Positions 29,640 to 40,059 are shown, counted from the stretch's first letter. The stretch is 64,000 nucleotides of DNA from Trichococcus patagoniensis (GCF_003051085.1 NZ_QAOM01000009.1:1-64000); one strand, 5' to 3'. Numbers and translations: made by a program. Notes: generated by a model not told the origin, from the letters alone.

Positions 29640-30569
29640 TCATTTCGTCAGCGCTATTTCGAATTCATCATAATCGTTGACGAGTTTCGTGCTGGGAAAG
29701 ACTTTGCGGGCATCCCGCTGCAACTGATGCGCATTGCCGTTGAGGTAACGCGCACTGATATGAGTCAAATAAAGTTGGTTGACGTTTGCTTCTTTGGCCA
29801 CATTGGCTGCATCGATACAGGTGGAATGGAAATAATCCGACGCAATTGCTTGGTCTTCCTTACCGAAGGTGCTCTCATGAACCAAGACATCGGCATTTTT
29901 TGCCAAAACGACCGTATTTTTCGTTCTTCTTGTGTCGCCCAGAATGGTTACGACGCGTCCTTTAGTCGTTTTCCCGATAAAATCCAGCCCATTGATGGTT
30001 CTCCCGTCAGACAAAACAACGGTCTCCCCATTTTTCAGCTTTCCGTAGAGTGGTCCCGCGGGAACATCCATCTCTTTCAGCTTATCGGCCTGCAATTCGC
30101 CCGGATAGTCGGCCTCTTCGACACGGTACCCGTAAGAAACGATGCCGTGATTCAGTTTTGCGCAACTCACACGGAATTGTTCGTCTTCAAACACTACGCC
30201 ATCTTCGGTTATTTCATGAAAGAAAATCGGATAGCGCAGGTGGGACTGGGATATGCGCAGACTGGTCAGCACAAATTCCTTGATTCCCACAGGGCCATAG
30301 ATGTTCAAAGGCGTATTTCCGCCTTGGAAAGCCCTGCTGCTCAAGAACCCGGGCAAGCCGAATATATGATCTCCATGCAGATGGGTGATGAAGATCTTTT
30401 CGACTTTCCTGGGCCGGATCGTTGTTTTGAGCACACGTTGCTGTGTCCCCTCTCCGCAGTCAAAAAGCCAGATGGCATTGCGTTCATCCAACAATTTCAA
30501 TGCTATGCTGGAAAGATTTCTGCTGGTGGAAGGAACACCCGCTCCGGTGCCTAAAAATTGAATTTTCAT
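29640..30569 (-). CDS. rnz: ribonuclease Z (tRNA 3'-processing endonuclease)
   Basis: A 309-residue metallo-beta-lactamase-fold nuclease that trims the 3' ends of tRNA precursors lacking encoded CCA. The zinc motif THLHGDH has H63, H65, D67 and H68. FLGTGAGVPSTSRN opens the protein and VLVHESTFG and YLTHISARY provide later ligands. Three bases after the acyltransferase stop, so probably co-transcribed with it and obg. GGGAG precedes the ATG. Confidence 0.97.
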   Translation of the reverse strand: MKIQFLGTGAGVPSTSRNLSSIALKLLDERNAIWLFDCGEGTQQRVLKTTIRPRKVEKIFITHLHGDHIFGLPGFLSSRAFQGGNTPLNIYGPVGIKEFVLTSLRISQSHLRYPIFFHEITEDGVVFEDEQFRVSCAKLNHGIVSYGYRVEEADYPGELQADKLKEMDVPAGPLYGKLKNGETVVLSDGRTINGLDFIGKTTKGRVVTILGDTRRTKNTVVLAKNADVLVHESTFGKEDQAIASDYFHSTCIDAANVAKEANVNQLYLTHISARYLNGNAHQLQRDARKVFPSTKLVNDYDEFEIALTK

Positions 30570-30571
30570 AA

Positions 30572-32431
30572 TCAGTTGCTCCCATTTTCATCATTTAATT
30601 CTTGATAGATTTCCTCTGCCACAAAAAGGGCTAATTGTTGCGCACCCATCGGATTCGGATGGACCTGATCCTCCAGAAGCCACTCGTCGTGTCCGCTGCT
30701 GAAGGCATTCCAATCCAAAATATGGACATTGGAATGGTTGCTTTCGGCAAGCGCCAACTGCTCGTTCACGCTGTCCTTCCAGATTCGCGGTACATTCGTC
30801 GTGAGGAAAAACAGATTCCGGGATATCCCGATTTCCTTTATGAAAGTTTCCATTTGCATCTGAGTGAAAGTCCCGTTGGAACCCAGAAAGACCACGACTG
30901 TATCATGCAATTGTTCCCTTTTTTCCAAGTCAGCAATCACCTCAGTGGTTTGGTAAAGCTGTCTGCTGACTGCACCTTCGACAACTGCCCGACCGAAAAT
31001 CGTAACCAGCTGATCCGCGACGGAGAGCAATACGGAATCGCCTATGAAGGTAATATCCGCGCCGTGGGCAAACAAAACGGTCTCCCGTTCGAGCCCTTCG
31101 ATATTGTTGATGGCCCTGCTGCGGGTGGAATCGTCGCGATTGATTTCTTCCATTTTGCTTTGGCTGGCAGCGATCTGCTCACGCAGTTCCTGCACAGCGG
31201 CATTCTCGCCGGATCGTGCTTGGATAAATCCCGTCAGAGCAGTCAGCAACAGGCTGAAACTGACGAATGCCGCAAGTTTTTCCGAAAAATGCCTGGTTGA
31301 ACCTTCGGATCCTGACGCCTTCATTCGGGCAGTCGTATCGGCAGGCCGCCAAGACTGCATAGACGTCATCTTCCAACGCTTTTTTTCGAATAGTTGATAG
31401 CCTATTTCGGAAAGGCTGAGCATGACTGCCAGTTGGATCAAGATATGGCGACCGGGATCAACGCTCGTATCAACTACTTTCGCTTGATAAAGGGAAATGA
31501 CAGGATAGTACCAGAGATAAAGCTGGAAACTCCGTCTGCCGAGCCACTGTATCGGCTTGAACCGCATGATTCTTGAAAGGCTCGTTGCCGTGTGCGCTGT
31601 CAAGACTACCGCAACGCCGATAATGATGCTGTTAAGGTACATTCCGCCTCTGTAGGTGAATGACTGGCTATCCAACATCCTGCTCAACATCAAACCGAGA
31701 ACGGCATAGCTGAAAAAGCCTGCAAGCGTCAGTCTTCGCTTCGTTCGTTTCGACACCGGCTCGTTCAATTTCGCTAACGGCCAAACAACCGACAGCGCAC
31801 TTCCGATCATAAATGAAAAATAGCGCGTATCCGTCCCATAATAGACGCGTGAAGCGTCCTCTCCCGGCATATACAGCATGGCCATCAAAAGGGCTGAAAA
31901 CAAAGAAAGCCCGACCGCTGCGCAGAAGATGATTCGTTTATCCTTGAAAAGGGCCAACAGCAACAGCACAACCAAAGGCCAGATGACATAGAATTGGCTC
32001 ATGACCGAAAGGAACCAGAGATGGAGGAAAGGCGATTGCACATAGAATTGTTCAAAATACGAACCGCCAGCAGAAATTTGCCACCAGTTGTTGACCATCC
32101 CCAATGACGAAAGGAGCCAAGGCCGCAAATTAAGCAATAAGTCCCTTTGGAACAAAGTGATATAGGCAGTCACCGATACCAGCATCCCCAATAACGGAAG
32201 GAACAATCTGTTGAACCTTCTGGCCAAATAGCGCTTGTAAGCCAATTTTTCCTTTTGACCGTATTCTTCGATCACAGACGCTGTGATGAAAAAACCAGTC
32301 AGGACGAAAAAAATGTTTACGGCCAAGTAACCGCCCGGCAAAACATGAGGCATCAAATGATAGAAAATGATGGCAAGAATCGCAAGCGCCCGCATCCCAT
32401 CCAATGGAACGGAGCGTGTTTGTAATGTCAC
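30572..32431 (-). CDS. OatA-like acyltransferase with C-terminal SGNH domain
   Basis: A 619-residue protein with an N-terminal acyltransferase-3 membrane domain of about ten helices (RALAILAIIFYHLMPHVLPG, ARRFNRLFLPLLGM) and an extracytoplasmic SGNH esterase-like domain from about 420. The SGNH catalytic Ser is in TFIGDSVLL, and the Asp/His pair is in EDQVHPN near the C-terminus. This architecture is that of peptidoglycan O-acetyltransferase OatA, which confers lysozyme resistance. Teichoic or polysaccharide acetylation is an alternative. The GTG start at 32431 has GGGGG nine bases upstream. It lies between obg and rnz. Confidence 0.88.
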   Translation of the reverse strand: MTLQTRSVPLDGMRALAILAIIFYHLMPHVLPGGYLAVNIFFVLTGFFITASVIEEYGQKEKLAYKRYLARRFNRLFLPLLGMLVSVTAYITLFQRDLLLNLRPWLLSSLGMVNNWWQISAGGSYFEQFYVQSPFLHLWFLSVMSQFYVIWPLVVLLLLALFKDKRIIFCAAVGLSLFSALLMAMLYMPGEDASRVYYGTDTRYFSFMIGSALSVVWPLAKLNEPVSKRTKRRLTLAGFFSYAVLGLMLSRMLDSQSFTYRGGMYLNSIIIGVAVVLTAHTATSLSRIMRFKPIQWLGRRSFQLYLWYYPVISLYQAKVVDTSVDPGRHILIQLAVMLSLSEIGYQLFEKKRWKMTSMQSWRPADTTARMKASGSEGSTRHFSEKLAAFVSFSLLLTALTGFIQARSGENAAVQELREQIAASQSKMEEINRDDSTRSRAINNIEGLERETVLFAHGADITFIGDSVLLSVADQLVTIFGRAVVEGAVSRQLYQTTEVIADLEKREQLHDTVVVFLGSNGTFTQMQMETFIKEIGISRNLFFLTTNVPRIWKDSVNEQLALAESNHSNVHILDWNAFSSGHDEWLLEDQVHPNPMGAQQLALFVAEEIYQELNDENGSN

Positions 32432-32469
32432 GATAATTATCCCCCATTTAATGATACTGGTGTTGCTTT

Positions 32470-33777
32470 TTAATCGACGAACTCAAAATGGTAGGTCATG
32501 ATGCGGACCATGTCGCCATCTTTCGCTCCCTTAGCCCTCAGTTTTTCATCCACGCCCATGGAACGCAATTGACGCGCGAAACGCATGATGCTTTCGTCAT
32601 GAGCAAAATTGGTCATGTTGAATAGTTTTTCTAGTCTTTCGCCGCCCAATACCCATGTGGAATCTGGATCGCGTCCGATAGTGAACTGTTCTTGATTTTC
32701 TTCGAATTTGTAAAGGACGGATGATTCGACTTCTTCTTCATCGAATAATGGGAACTCAGGCGTATCCTTCAGAACTTCAGCAGTGTAATCCAACAATTCG
32801 GCAACGCCGGTAGTCGACCAGGCTGAAATCGGGAAAATTCTTGGTGCTTCGTCATCACCGAATTTTTCGGCGATTTGCTGTTTGAAGATTTCAAGATTAT
32901 CTTCCGCTTCCGCCACATCCATTTTATTGGCTACAATGACGGTCGGTCTTTCAAGCAAACGCAATTGGTAACTTTCCAATTCCTTGTTGATTTTTTCATA
33001 GTCATCGAAAGGATCTCTGCCTTCTGTGCCGCCCATATCGATGACATGCAGAATGACTCTTGTGCGCTCGATGTGGCGCAAAAATTGGATTCCCAGACCG
33101 ACGCCTTGGGACGCGCCTTCGATTAATCCCGGTAAATCGGCCATGACAAACTCTTCTCCGCTGCGTGTTTGTACCATACCTAAGTTAGGCACAAGCGTAG
33201 TGAAGTGATAAGCTGCGATTTTTGGTTTCGCTTTTGACACGATCGAGAGCAATGTCGATTTACCTACTGATGGGAATCCAACCAAACCGACGTCCGCGAT
33301 GACTTTCAACTCAAGCTCCAACTCAAGCTCTTTCCCGGGTTCACCGTTTTCGGCGATTTCGGGTGCAGGGTTTCTCGCAGTGGCAAAACGGTTATTCCCG
33401 CGTCCGCCACGTCCGCCTTTTGCAACCACAGCCTGTTGTCCAGGTTCCGTCAAATCAGCGATGAGTTCTTTTGTTTCCGCATTGCGTACAATCGTACCAG
33501 GCGGAACTCTGACGATTGTATCTTTTGCACCGCGGCCGAACATGCTTTTGCTCATGCCGTTTTCGCCGGGCTTACCTCTGAAATTCCGGTTGTAACGGAA
33601 ATCCAATAACGTACGCAGACCTGGATCCACTTCAAATATGATGCTTCCCCCACGGCCGCCATCGCCACCTGCAGGACCCCCATCGGGAACATACTTTTCG
33701 CGACGGAACGCTACCATTCCATCGCCGCCTTTACCGGCTTTTACATGCACTTTTGCATGATCCAAAAACATTGACAT
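32470..33777 (-). CDS. obg: Obg/CgtA GTPase
   Basis: A 435-residue ribosome-assembly and stress GTPase. The glycine-rich Obg fold ([20 protein letters not shown]) is followed by the G domain ([25 protein letters not shown]) and the OCT domain at the C-terminus ([16 protein letters not shown]). The ATG at 33777 is chosen because AAGGGGG lies seven bases upstream. An upstream frame with no ribosome binding site would add 35 residues. A perfect hairpin (33800-33822) lies in the leader. Confidence 0.97.
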   Translation of the reverse strand: MSMFLDHAKVHVKAGKGGDGMVAFRREKYVPDGGPAGGDGGRGGSIIFEVDPGLRTLLDFRYNRNFRGKPGENGMSKSMFGRGAKDTIVRVPPGTIVRNAETKELIADLTEPGQQAVVAKGGRGGRGNNRFATARNPAPEIAENGEPGKELELELELKVIADVGLVGFPSVGKSTLLSIVSKAKPKIAAYHFTTLVPNLGMVQTRSGEEFVMADLPGLIEGASQGVGLGIQFLRHIERTRVILHVIDMGGTEGRDPFDDYEKINKELESYQLRLLERPTVIVANKMDVAEAEDNLEIFKQQIAEKFGDDEAPRIFPISAWSTTGVAELLDYTAEVLKDTPEFPLFDEEEVESSVLYKFEENQEQFTIGRDPDSTWVLGGERLEKLFNMTNFAHDESIMRFARQLRSMGVDEKLRAKGAKDGDMVRIMTYHFEFVD

Positions 33778-33799
33778 CTTTTTTCCCCCTTGGAAAACT

Positions 33800-33822
33800 G
33801 TTCGGCACTCTTTGTGCCGAAC
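33800..33822 (-). promoter_or_regulatory. hairpin in the obg leader
   Basis: A perfect 9-bp stem (33800-33808 with 33814-33822) with a 5-base loop, about 10 bases upstream of the obg ribosome binding site. TTTT follows two bases after it on the minus strand. It may be a weak terminator, an operator or a translational control element. Confidence 0.45.
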
Positions 33823-34022
33823 AAAATGATTCGATTGGTCCAACTTTTTCAAATGCGCTTCCGCAGTCAAAAATTCGGACAAGTATCCTTAACAAATAAT
33901 TTGCGTTTCGTTCTTCTGAACCGCTCATTCTTCCCTCTTAATTTACCATATTAACCAAAAAACGAAAAGAAAATACAGTATTGAAGGTTTTGATCCAGCC
34001 CACACCCGGCGGAAGACAAAAT

Positions 34023-34062
34023 GATGGAGCCGGGAGTAAACAATGTTAGCCCCGCCTCCATC
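34023..34062 (-). terminator. terminator after glyS
   Basis: GATGGAG and CTCCATC arms (34023-34029 and 34056-34062) close a second GC block (CGGG/CCCG) around an A/T loop, followed on the minus strand by ATTTTG. It lies just past the glyS stop. Confidence 0.7.
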
Positions 34063-34068
34063 ACTTCA

Positions 34069-36132
34069 CTATTTAAGGATCAATTTTCTGACATCAGCAA
34101 ACTGCAGAATGCTCAAGGTCAGGTTTCCGAGCGTGTTCAAGCGGTTGCTGCGGATAGCAATATCCTCAACCATGACCATATTTTCATCAAAATACGCTTC
34201 AATGTATGGCACGATCGCAGCCAAGGCGGCGTAATCCGCTTCAGGATCGCCGTGGGACAGAGCCAAATCGAGATGGTTGATCTGCACATACAGATTCTTC
34301 TCGCTGGCTGTTTCCAGCAAATCTTTCTGAACGGGAATCGATTCATCAGGATTTCCGGAAATGTTTACGACGCGCGCAAGAGCTTCCATGATCGCTTTGA
34401 ATGATTCCTCTTCACTGTGCGCCTGCAATACTTTGGCGTTAGTGAAGAGGGTGTTGACATCTTTTTCGCCGGATTGCAGCACAGCTTCCACTATATCATA
34501 ACGGATGCCATAGGTTTGAAGTTTCTGTTGGATACGGGCATTTGCGAAAACGGCAAGTTCATTCATTGTCTTATCGAACGCTTCTGCATCTTCAACCGCA
34601 TAAACCTCGGTCAACAAGGCAGACAACAATTCTTCCAACGAAAATGCCCATTGGTATTTCTCGATGATCTGAATGACCCCGATCATTTGACGGCGCAATG
34701 CATACGGGTCGTTCGATCCTGTCGGAACCATACCCTGCAGGAAGAAACTGATGATGCTGTCCAATTTATCCGCCATCGCTAAAACGGCTCCGATTTGGGT
34801 TTCCGGCAATTCGCCTTCACTGGATACCGGCAGGTAGTGTTCGCGGATCGCGGTTGCTACAGCAGCGGTTTCGCCTTGTTGCAACGCATAGACCTCACCC
34901 ATGATGCCTTGCAGTTCCGTAAACTCGGAAACCATGTTGGTCACCAAGTCAAATTTGTAGACGGCAGCCGCACGCAACAATTGCGTTTTGTCGTCCTCTT
35001 CCAGATCAAGCACATCAGAAAGATGGGCAGCGATTTTCGCTGTGTTGTCCATCTTATCATGAATGGAGCCTATTTTCGAATGGAATGTGACTTTCTTCAG
35101 TTTTTCGACCGACTGCGCAATGGTGATGCGTTGGTCTTCATTGAAGAAGAACAGGCCATCCTCAAGCCTTGCTGTCAGGACTTTCTCGTTCCCTTTTTTC
35201 ACGTTATCGATGAATAGGCCATTCCCATTGCGTACGGATATGAAGTACGGCAATAGTTTACCGGTTTTGTCCTTCACTTCGAAATAGCGTTGGTGGTCTT
35301 TCATCGATGTGATCAAAACATCAGCCGGCAACGTCAAATATTTGCTGTCGTATTCACCGAAGAATGCTGTCGGATATTCGACCAGTGAAGTGACTTCTTC
35401 CAATAAGGTTTCATCATTGGGTATGATCCAGCCATTTTCTGCTTCAATCTGTTGGAATTGGGCCCGGATCATGTTTTTCCGTTTGTCCTGATCGGCGATG
35501 ACATGTTGTCCAGCCAATTTATCCACATAGTCGCTCGCATGCGCCAGCGTCACTTCTTCGCCCAAGAAACGGTGTCCGCGGGTGGTCCGGCCTGAAACGA
35601 CATCCAAGACCTGGAATGGGATGATTTCATCATCGGCCAATGCCGCAATCCAATGGATCGGACGGATGTACTTGAAGTGATGGTTGCCCCAATGCATCGA
35701 AACAGGGAAAGTCAATGACTCAACGACTGTATTCAATTCCTTCAGCACTTCGGACGAAGCTTTTCCGCTGGTTTCCTTCTTGACGAAAACATACTCTACA
35801 CCCTTCAGTTCATCAAAGTAGATGTCTTCAGGAGTCAATCCTTGTCCGCGCACAAAACCCAGTGCAGCTTTTGACCAAGTGCCGTCCGCCTGCAAAGCGA
35901 TTTTTTTTGCGGGCCCTTTGACGACTTCAGCCAAATCAGCCTGTTTATCACTGACTCCGCTTGCGATGACCGCCAAACGTCTCGGCGTCGCATACATTTC
36001 GATTGCATCAAAGCTGACGCGGTTTTCTTCCAAAAAAGCGGCCATTTTTTCTTTCAGTTGGATACTGCTGCTGCGCACATATTTCGCAGGCATTTCTTCA
36101 AGTCCGATTTCTAATAATACAGTTTGACTCAT
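34069..36132 (-). CDS. glyS: glycyl-tRNA synthetase beta subunit
   Basis: A 687-residue subunit of the alpha2-beta2 enzyme. It carries tRNA recognition and an HD-like region. Typical parts are LLEIGLEEMPAKYV at the start, the GPAKKIALQADGTWSKAA block and the C-terminal DALR-type anticodon-binding domain. Start at ATG 36132. A GTG one codon earlier is also possible, and AGGAGG covers both. It begins five bases after glyQ ends, so translation is coupled. Both depend on the glycine T-box upstream of glyQ. Confidence 0.97.
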   Translation of the reverse strand: MSQTVLLEIGLEEMPAKYVRSSSIQLKEKMAAFLEENRVSFDAIEMYATPRRLAVIASGVSDKQADLAEVVKGPAKKIALQADGTWSKAALGFVRGQGLTPEDIYFDELKGVEYVFVKKETSGKASSEVLKELNTVVESLTFPVSMHWGNHHFKYIRPIHWIAALADDEIIPFQVLDVVSGRTTRGHRFLGEEVTLAHASDYVDKLAGQHVIADQDKRKNMIRAQFQQIEAENGWIIPNDETLLEEVTSLVEYPTAFFGEYDSKYLTLPADVLITSMKDHQRYFEVKDKTGKLLPYFISVRNGNGLFIDNVKKGNEKVLTARLEDGLFFFNEDQRITIAQSVEKLKKVTFHSKIGSIHDKMDNTAKIAAHLSDVLDLEEDDKTQLLRAAAVYKFDLVTNMVSEFTELQGIMGEVYALQQGETAAVATAIREHYLPVSSEGELPETQIGAVLAMADKLDSIISFFLQGMVPTGSNDPYALRRQMIGVIQIIEKYQWAFSLEELLSALLTEVYAVEDAEAFDKTMNELAVFANARIQQKLQTYGIRYDIVEAVLQSGEKDVNTLFTNAKVLQAHSEEESFKAIMEALARVVNISGNPDESIPVQKDLLETASEKNLYVQINHLDLALSHGDPEADYAALAAIVPYIEAYFDENMVMVEDIAIRSNRLNTLGNLTLSILQFADVRKLILK

Positions 36133-36136
36133 CACA

Positions 36137-37051
36137 TTAGTCCTCCTTCAGGGCAAGTTCTTTTTGATCATCCGAAAGCAGTGGGAAACCCAGTTCTTTT
36201 CGCTTTTGGACAAAAGCTTTCGCCAACTGGCGCGCCATATTGCGGATCCGTGCGAGATAACCCGCGCGGTCAGTCGCAGAAACGACACCTCTTGCATCCA
36301 ACAGGTTGAAGGCATGCGAGCTCTTCAGGACATAGTCATAAGCCGGATGCACGAGACCATTCTCAATCTGTTTCGTCGCTTCTGCTTCAAATGAATCAAA
36401 CAGTTGGAACAACAAATCGACGTTGCTTTCCTCAAACGAATATTTGGAATGTTCGTATTCCGGTTGGCCGAAGATTTCGCCGTATTTTACGCCCTCTGTC
36501 CACTCAAGATCGTAAACACTGTTCACATCCTGGATATAAGAAGCCAAGCGCTCCAAACCATAGGTGATTTCGCTTGTGACAGGACTGCATTCCAAGCCGC
36601 CCACTTGCTGGAAATAAGTGAACTGGGTGACTTCCATGCCGTCCAACCAGACTTCCCAGCCCAAGCCTGCGCAACCCAATGAAGGGTTTTCCCAGTTGTC
36701 TTCGACAAAGCGGATGTCATGTTCGATCGGATCGATGCCCAATACTTTCAAGCTTTCCAGATAAAGCTCCTGGATATTATCCGGTGATGGCTTCATGACC
36801 ACCTGAAATTGGTGATGTTGGTACAGGCGGTTTGGATTTTCACCGTAACGGCCGTCAGCTGGACGACGCGAAGGCTCCACGTATGCAGCGTTCCAAGGTT
36901 CTGGGCCGATTGCGCGCAAGAAAGTGTACGGGCTCATTGTTCCGGCACCTTTTTCAGTGTCATAGGATTGCATCAAGAGGCAGCCTTGATCTGCCCAAAA
37001 ATTTTGTAGCGCTTGAATCATTTTTTGCACAGTTAATTTGTTTTCCATCAT
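36137..37051 (-). CDS. glyQ: glycyl-tRNA synthetase alpha subunit
   Basis: A 304-residue class II synthetase subunit that makes glycyl-adenylate. Recognisable stretches are [40 protein letters not shown] (motif 2 area) and [20 protein letters not shown]. The ATG at 37051 has GGAGG six bases upstream. Transcription passes through a T-box that terminates unless uncharged tRNA-Gly binds. Confidence 0.98.
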   Translation of the reverse strand: MMENKLTVQKMIQALQNFWADQGCLLMQSYDTEKGAGTMSPYTFLRAIGPEPWNAAYVEPSRRPADGRYGENPNRLYQHHQFQVVMKPSPDNIQELYLESLKVLGIDPIEHDIRFVEDNWENPSLGCAGLGWEVWLDGMEVTQFTYFQQVGGLECSPVTSEITYGLERLASYIQDVNSVYDLEWTEGVKYGEIFGQPEYEHSKYSFEESNVDLLFQLFDSFEAEATKQIENGLVHPAYDYVLKSSHAFNLLDARGVVSATDRAGYLARIRNMARQLAKAFVQKRKELGFPLLSDDQKELALKED

Positions 37052-37086
37052 AAATCTCCTCCACTTGAAATAATACATAAAAAAAA

Positions 37087-37288
37087 GTCCCTATGCATCA
37101 AGTCTCCTTGAAACATAGGGACGAATATTTTCGCGGTTCCACCCTAATTCCGGCAATTGCCGGCACTTCGTTACAGGACTCGGATACGCCTTTCCGCAAT
37201 AGTCTCCCGCTTTGGCTCACACTATCCCAAATTCGCTTTTCGGTACTGACCAGAGGTACTTTTATCTTCAACGTCCAGTATTTAGTTC
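37087..37288 (-). promoter_or_regulatory. T-box riboswitch leader of glyQS, glycine specifier GGC
   Basis: The minus strand carries the conserved T-box AGGGTGGAACCGCG (37132-37145). It is followed by a terminator hairpin (37087-37122) with a long T run that is mutually exclusive with the antiterminator. Stem I contains a segment resembling the Bacillus glyQS leader, with specifier GGC at 37188-37190 in the context GAAAGGC. A CCGGCAATTGCCGG hairpin corresponds to stem III. Uncharged tRNA-Gly would read GGC and allow transcription. Confidence 0.92.
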
Positions 37289-37294
37289 TTCTCA

Positions 37295-37323
37295 ATAGTA
37301 GCCTTGTTCCCGCAGAATGTCAA
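37295..37323 (-). promoter_or_regulatory. promoter of the glyQS T-box leader
   Basis: A perfect -35 TTGACA (37318-37323) and -10 TACTAT (37295-37300) are spaced 17 bases apart. The -35 overlaps the last codons of recO. Confidence 0.7.
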
Positions 37324-38159
37324 GAACTACTTGGATCGGACTGTCCGCTTTCGCTCGGCTTGTTTGGCTCCGGTTCGGAAGCGGAACGGAATGGAATCTC
37401 AACCTTTGTCTCCCAAGCGTACATCTGATCGATGAAGCTCTTGCTTTTCAGGCGGATCCCGACATATTCTTCATATAATTCGTCGATGAAGGCTCTGAGC
37501 GCCTGTTTCGTCTCGGCTTTGATTTGGATATTCCCGACTTGCCTCGGCGTGACCAATTGGAAAATCCGGGCAAAATGGACAGCTGCAGGGCTTGCGTGCG
37601 ATCTTCTGGGGTCTTCCCCAAAATGCTTCTGGCACAGGGCCCCGGAATATTTGACCGAAAAATCAAAAGGTTCCTGCTTGCTGTGACAGATGACACATTC
37701 CTGCAATTGCGGCGCTGCACCAAAAAATTTCAGCACCCGCATTTCGAAAATGTTCACTACGATTTCCGCATCCATTCCGTTCTGCATGGCGACCAAGGAT
37801 TCCTCCAACAGATCGTAGAGGTCGGCGGCCTTGATGGCATCGTTGATGGCCGCATCAGCTAGGTTGTTCAAATAAGTCGCGTAGGCGTTCAGATGGATGT
37901 CCGTCTGCATTTTGGAAAAGTGCATGATTTCGCGGCTGTCCTGCAGGAAGCTGAGGCCGTCATCCTTGATTCGGCCCAGATAAGTCGCTTTCGTGAATGG
38001 CAGGAGCGCAGCTTTCAAGGAATGGTTCGGATTTTTGATGTTCTTCACAAAAAACATCCGTTTTCCATGATCACGCGTAAATATTTTTACCAAAGCATCC
38101 TTTTCCCTATGTTTTCGGATCGATAAGACGATGCCATCAAATTCCTGATATGTCTCCAT
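37320..38159 (-). CDS. recO: DNA repair protein RecO
   Basis: A 279-residue protein that loads RecA on SSB-coated single-strand DNA together with RecR. The N-terminal OB-fold (EFDGIVLSIRKHREKDALVK, TRDHGKRMFFVKN) is followed by a helical domain with a Cys cluster (CVICHSKQEPFDF and LCQKH) that suits a zinc site. AAAGGG precedes the ATG. Upstream is era, separated by a terminator. Downstream is glyQ, whose promoter starts inside the end of recO. Confidence 0.96.
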   Translation of the reverse strand: METYQEFDGIVLSIRKHREKDALVKIFTRDHGKRMFFVKNIKNPNHSLKAALLPFTKATYLGRIKDDGLSFLQDSREIMHFSKMQTDIHLNAYATYLNNLADAAINDAIKAADLYDLLEESLVAMQNGMDAEIVVNIFEMRVLKFFGAAPQLQECVICHSKQEPFDFSVKYSGALCQKHFGEDPRRSHASPAAVHFARIFQLVTPRQVGNIQIKAETKQALRAFIDELYEEYVGIRLKSKSFIDQMYAWETKVEIPFRSASEPEPNKPSESGQSDPSSS

Positions 38160-38180
38160 GTCGCACCCTTTCGAAAAGAG

Positions 38181-38211
38181 AAGAGTCCGGAAGGCAGCCT
38201 CCCAAACTCTT
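38181..38211 (-). terminator. terminator after era
   Basis: A stem of AAGAGT/ACTCTT with further pairing (38181-38194 with 38198-38211, including G-T pairs) is followed by TCTTTT on the minus strand. Confidence 0.6.
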
Positions 38212-38249
38212 ACTGATTGCTATTCATGTATCAATTGAGCATTAGCTGA

Positions 38250-39161
38250 TCAATCGTAATCTTTTTGGCGATACCCGTAGTCCTGCAGATAACTCTGCTT
38301 GTCGCGCCAATCTTTTTGGACCTTCACCCAAAGCTCGAGATAAATTTTATCACCAAGCATCGCTTCGATATCCCGACGTGCCCGGACACCGATTTCTTTC
38401 AGCATTTTCCCGCCCTTGCCGATGATGATGCCTTTTTGACTGACTCTGTCGACGATGATGGTTGCATGGACATGGACTTTATCGTCCTCGTTGCGCTTCA
38501 TCGATTCCACGACGACGGCCACGGAATGCGGCACTTCCTCTTTGGTCAACTGAAGGATCTTTTCGCGGATAAACTCGGACACGACGAAGTATTCCGGGTG
38601 ATCCGTCACTTGATCGTCCGGATAGAATTGTGGTCCTTCCGGCATGTATTTTTTGATGGTGATCATCATTTCATCCACATTGTTCCCTTGTATGGCGGAA
38701 ATCGGGACCACTTCATTGAATTCATTGTCTGAAGTATAGTCCATTATGATTTTCAGTAATTCTTCCGGCTTGACCTGATCGATTTTGTTGATGATCAAAA
38801 ATTTCGGAGTGCGCAAGTTCTTGAGTTTCTCAAGAATGAAATTGTCGCCCGCTCCTCTTTTTTCTGCCGCATTCACCATGAACAAAACCAAATCCACTTC
38901 ATTGAACGTGCTGTATGCGCTCTTCAGCATAAAATCGTTCAAGCGCGTCTGCGGTTTGTGGATTCCGGGCGTATCGATGAAGACGATCTGGGAATCATCC
39001 GAAGTGACTACGCCTTGGATCTTGTTCCGGGTAGTTTGGGGGACATCACTCATGATGGCGACCTTTTGACCGACGATGCGGTTCAAAAGTGTTGATTTCC
39101 CTACGTTAGGCCTCCCGATGATGGAGACGAATCCTGATTTGAAACCTTCTTTTTTATTCAT
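38250..39161 (-). CDS. era: GTPase Era
   Basis: A 303-residue GTPase with an N-terminal G domain ([30 protein letters not shown]) and a C-terminal KH domain ([20 protein letters not shown]) that binds the 3' end of 16S rRNA in 30S assembly. GAGGAG lies six bases before the ATG. Preceded by dgkA with a 10-bp gap. The cdd gene found between them in Bacillus is absent. Confidence 0.98.
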   Translation of the reverse strand: MNKKEGFKSGFVSIIGRPNVGKSTLLNRIVGQKVAIMSDVPQTTRNKIQGVVTSDDSQIVFIDTPGIHKPQTRLNDFMLKSAYSTFNEVDLVLFMVNAAEKRGAGDNFILEKLKNLRTPKFLIINKIDQVKPEELLKIIMDYTSDNEFNEVVPISAIQGNNVDEMMITIKKYMPEGPQFYPDDQVTDHPEYFVVSEFIREKILQLTKEEVPHSVAVVVESMKRNEDDKVHVHATIIVDRVSQKGIIIGKGGKMLKEIGVRARRDIEAMLGDKIYLELWVKVQKDWRDKQSYLQDYGYRQKDYD

Positions 39162-39171
39162 ACAAAACTCC

Positions 39172-39597
39172 TCAAATTAACTTATAATATAATTCTAAAA
39201 ACTTGGGCAAAAAAATGATGGCCGCGATCAGGATGGCAAAGAATGCCGTAACCAAGACTGCTCCGGCAGCGATGTCTTTTGCTTTCTTTGCCAGAGGATG
39301 ATACTCGTAATCGGTCACCAGATCGACCACATTTTCGAATATCGTATTCAAAAACTCCATGATGATCACTAAAAAAATGCAGAAGATGATCACGATCCAC
39401 TCCATTGGGCTGGATCCGAAAAACCAAGCCAACAAGAGCGGTATCAAGCCAAACAAAGCATGACTGCGCATGTTTTTTTCTTCTTTGAGGATAATGCCGA
39501 TGCCGTCCAAAGCGTGCTTCACTGAAGCAAAAAAGCTTGGATTCTTTCCGATTTTCCCCAACTTTTCCCTACTAGTCTCTTTTAAGTCCATAAGCAT
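39172..39597 (-). CDS. dgkA: diacylglycerol/undecaprenol kinase
   Basis: A 141-residue integral membrane kinase with three membrane helices. The family signature is [16 protein letters not shown] followed by [16 protein letters not shown]. In Gram-positives the enzyme mainly phosphorylates undecaprenol. The start overlaps ybeY by 26 bases. ATG 39597 has a modest AAAGAG site, and ATG 39591 is an alternative. Member of the phoH-ybeY-dgkA-era cluster. Confidence 0.94.
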   Translation of the reverse strand: MLMDLKETSREKLGKIGKNPSFFASVKHALDGIGIILKEEKNMRSHALFGLIPLLLAWFFGSSPMEWIVIIFCIFLVIIMEFLNTIFENVVDLVTDYEYHPLAKKAKDIAAGAVLVTAFFAILIAAIIFLPKFLELYYKLI

Positions 39598-40051
39598 CCA
39601 GTATCTCTTTCTGAAGACCGAACATTTCCTTTTCGTCTTCTTCCGTCATGTGATCATAACCATTCAAATGCAGGAAACCATGCAACGCAAGGAAGCCTAA
39701 TTCTCTCTCGAAACTGTGGCCATAGGACTCCGCTTGTTCAGCGGTTTTGTTTGTCGAGATGATGATATCACCGATATTCGTAGGAAAGGCGCCGGTTATG
39801 CTTTCCATATTGATCGGGAAGTCGTCATCCATGTCATCGTTCAGCGCAAAGCTGATGACGTCCGTGGCCTGATCTTTGTTGCGGTATTCACGGTTGATCT
39901 CCCGGATGCGCTCATTGTCCACAAAAGTGATCGACAATTCGGTATCGGGCGCCAACTTCAAATACTCCCCCGCAAAGGAAATCAAGGAATGGACCAATTC
40001 GGTGTGGTCTTTCTGTACAGATTCGGTTTCATCAAAAATATCTATTTCCAT
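39572..40051 (-). CDS. ybeY: endoribonuclease YbeY
   Basis: About 159 residues. The metalloenzyme signature HGFLHLNGYDH supplies three zinc-binding histidines. The family acts in 16S rRNA 3' maturation and 70S quality control. RNKDQATDVISFAL is also typical. The start is ambiguous: ATG 40051 with a weak AAGTGAG site, or GTG 40063, which overlaps the phoH stop (GTGA). It lies directly after phoH. Confidence 0.95.
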   Translation of the reverse strand: MEIDIFDETESVQKDHTELVHSLISFAGEYLKLAPDTELSITFVDNERIREINREYRNKDQATDVISFALNDDMDDDFPINMESITGAFPTNIGDIIISTNKTAEQAESYGHSFERELGFLALHGFLHLNGYDHMTEEDEKEMFGLQKEILDAYGLKRD

Positions 40052-40059
40052 ATAATCGC

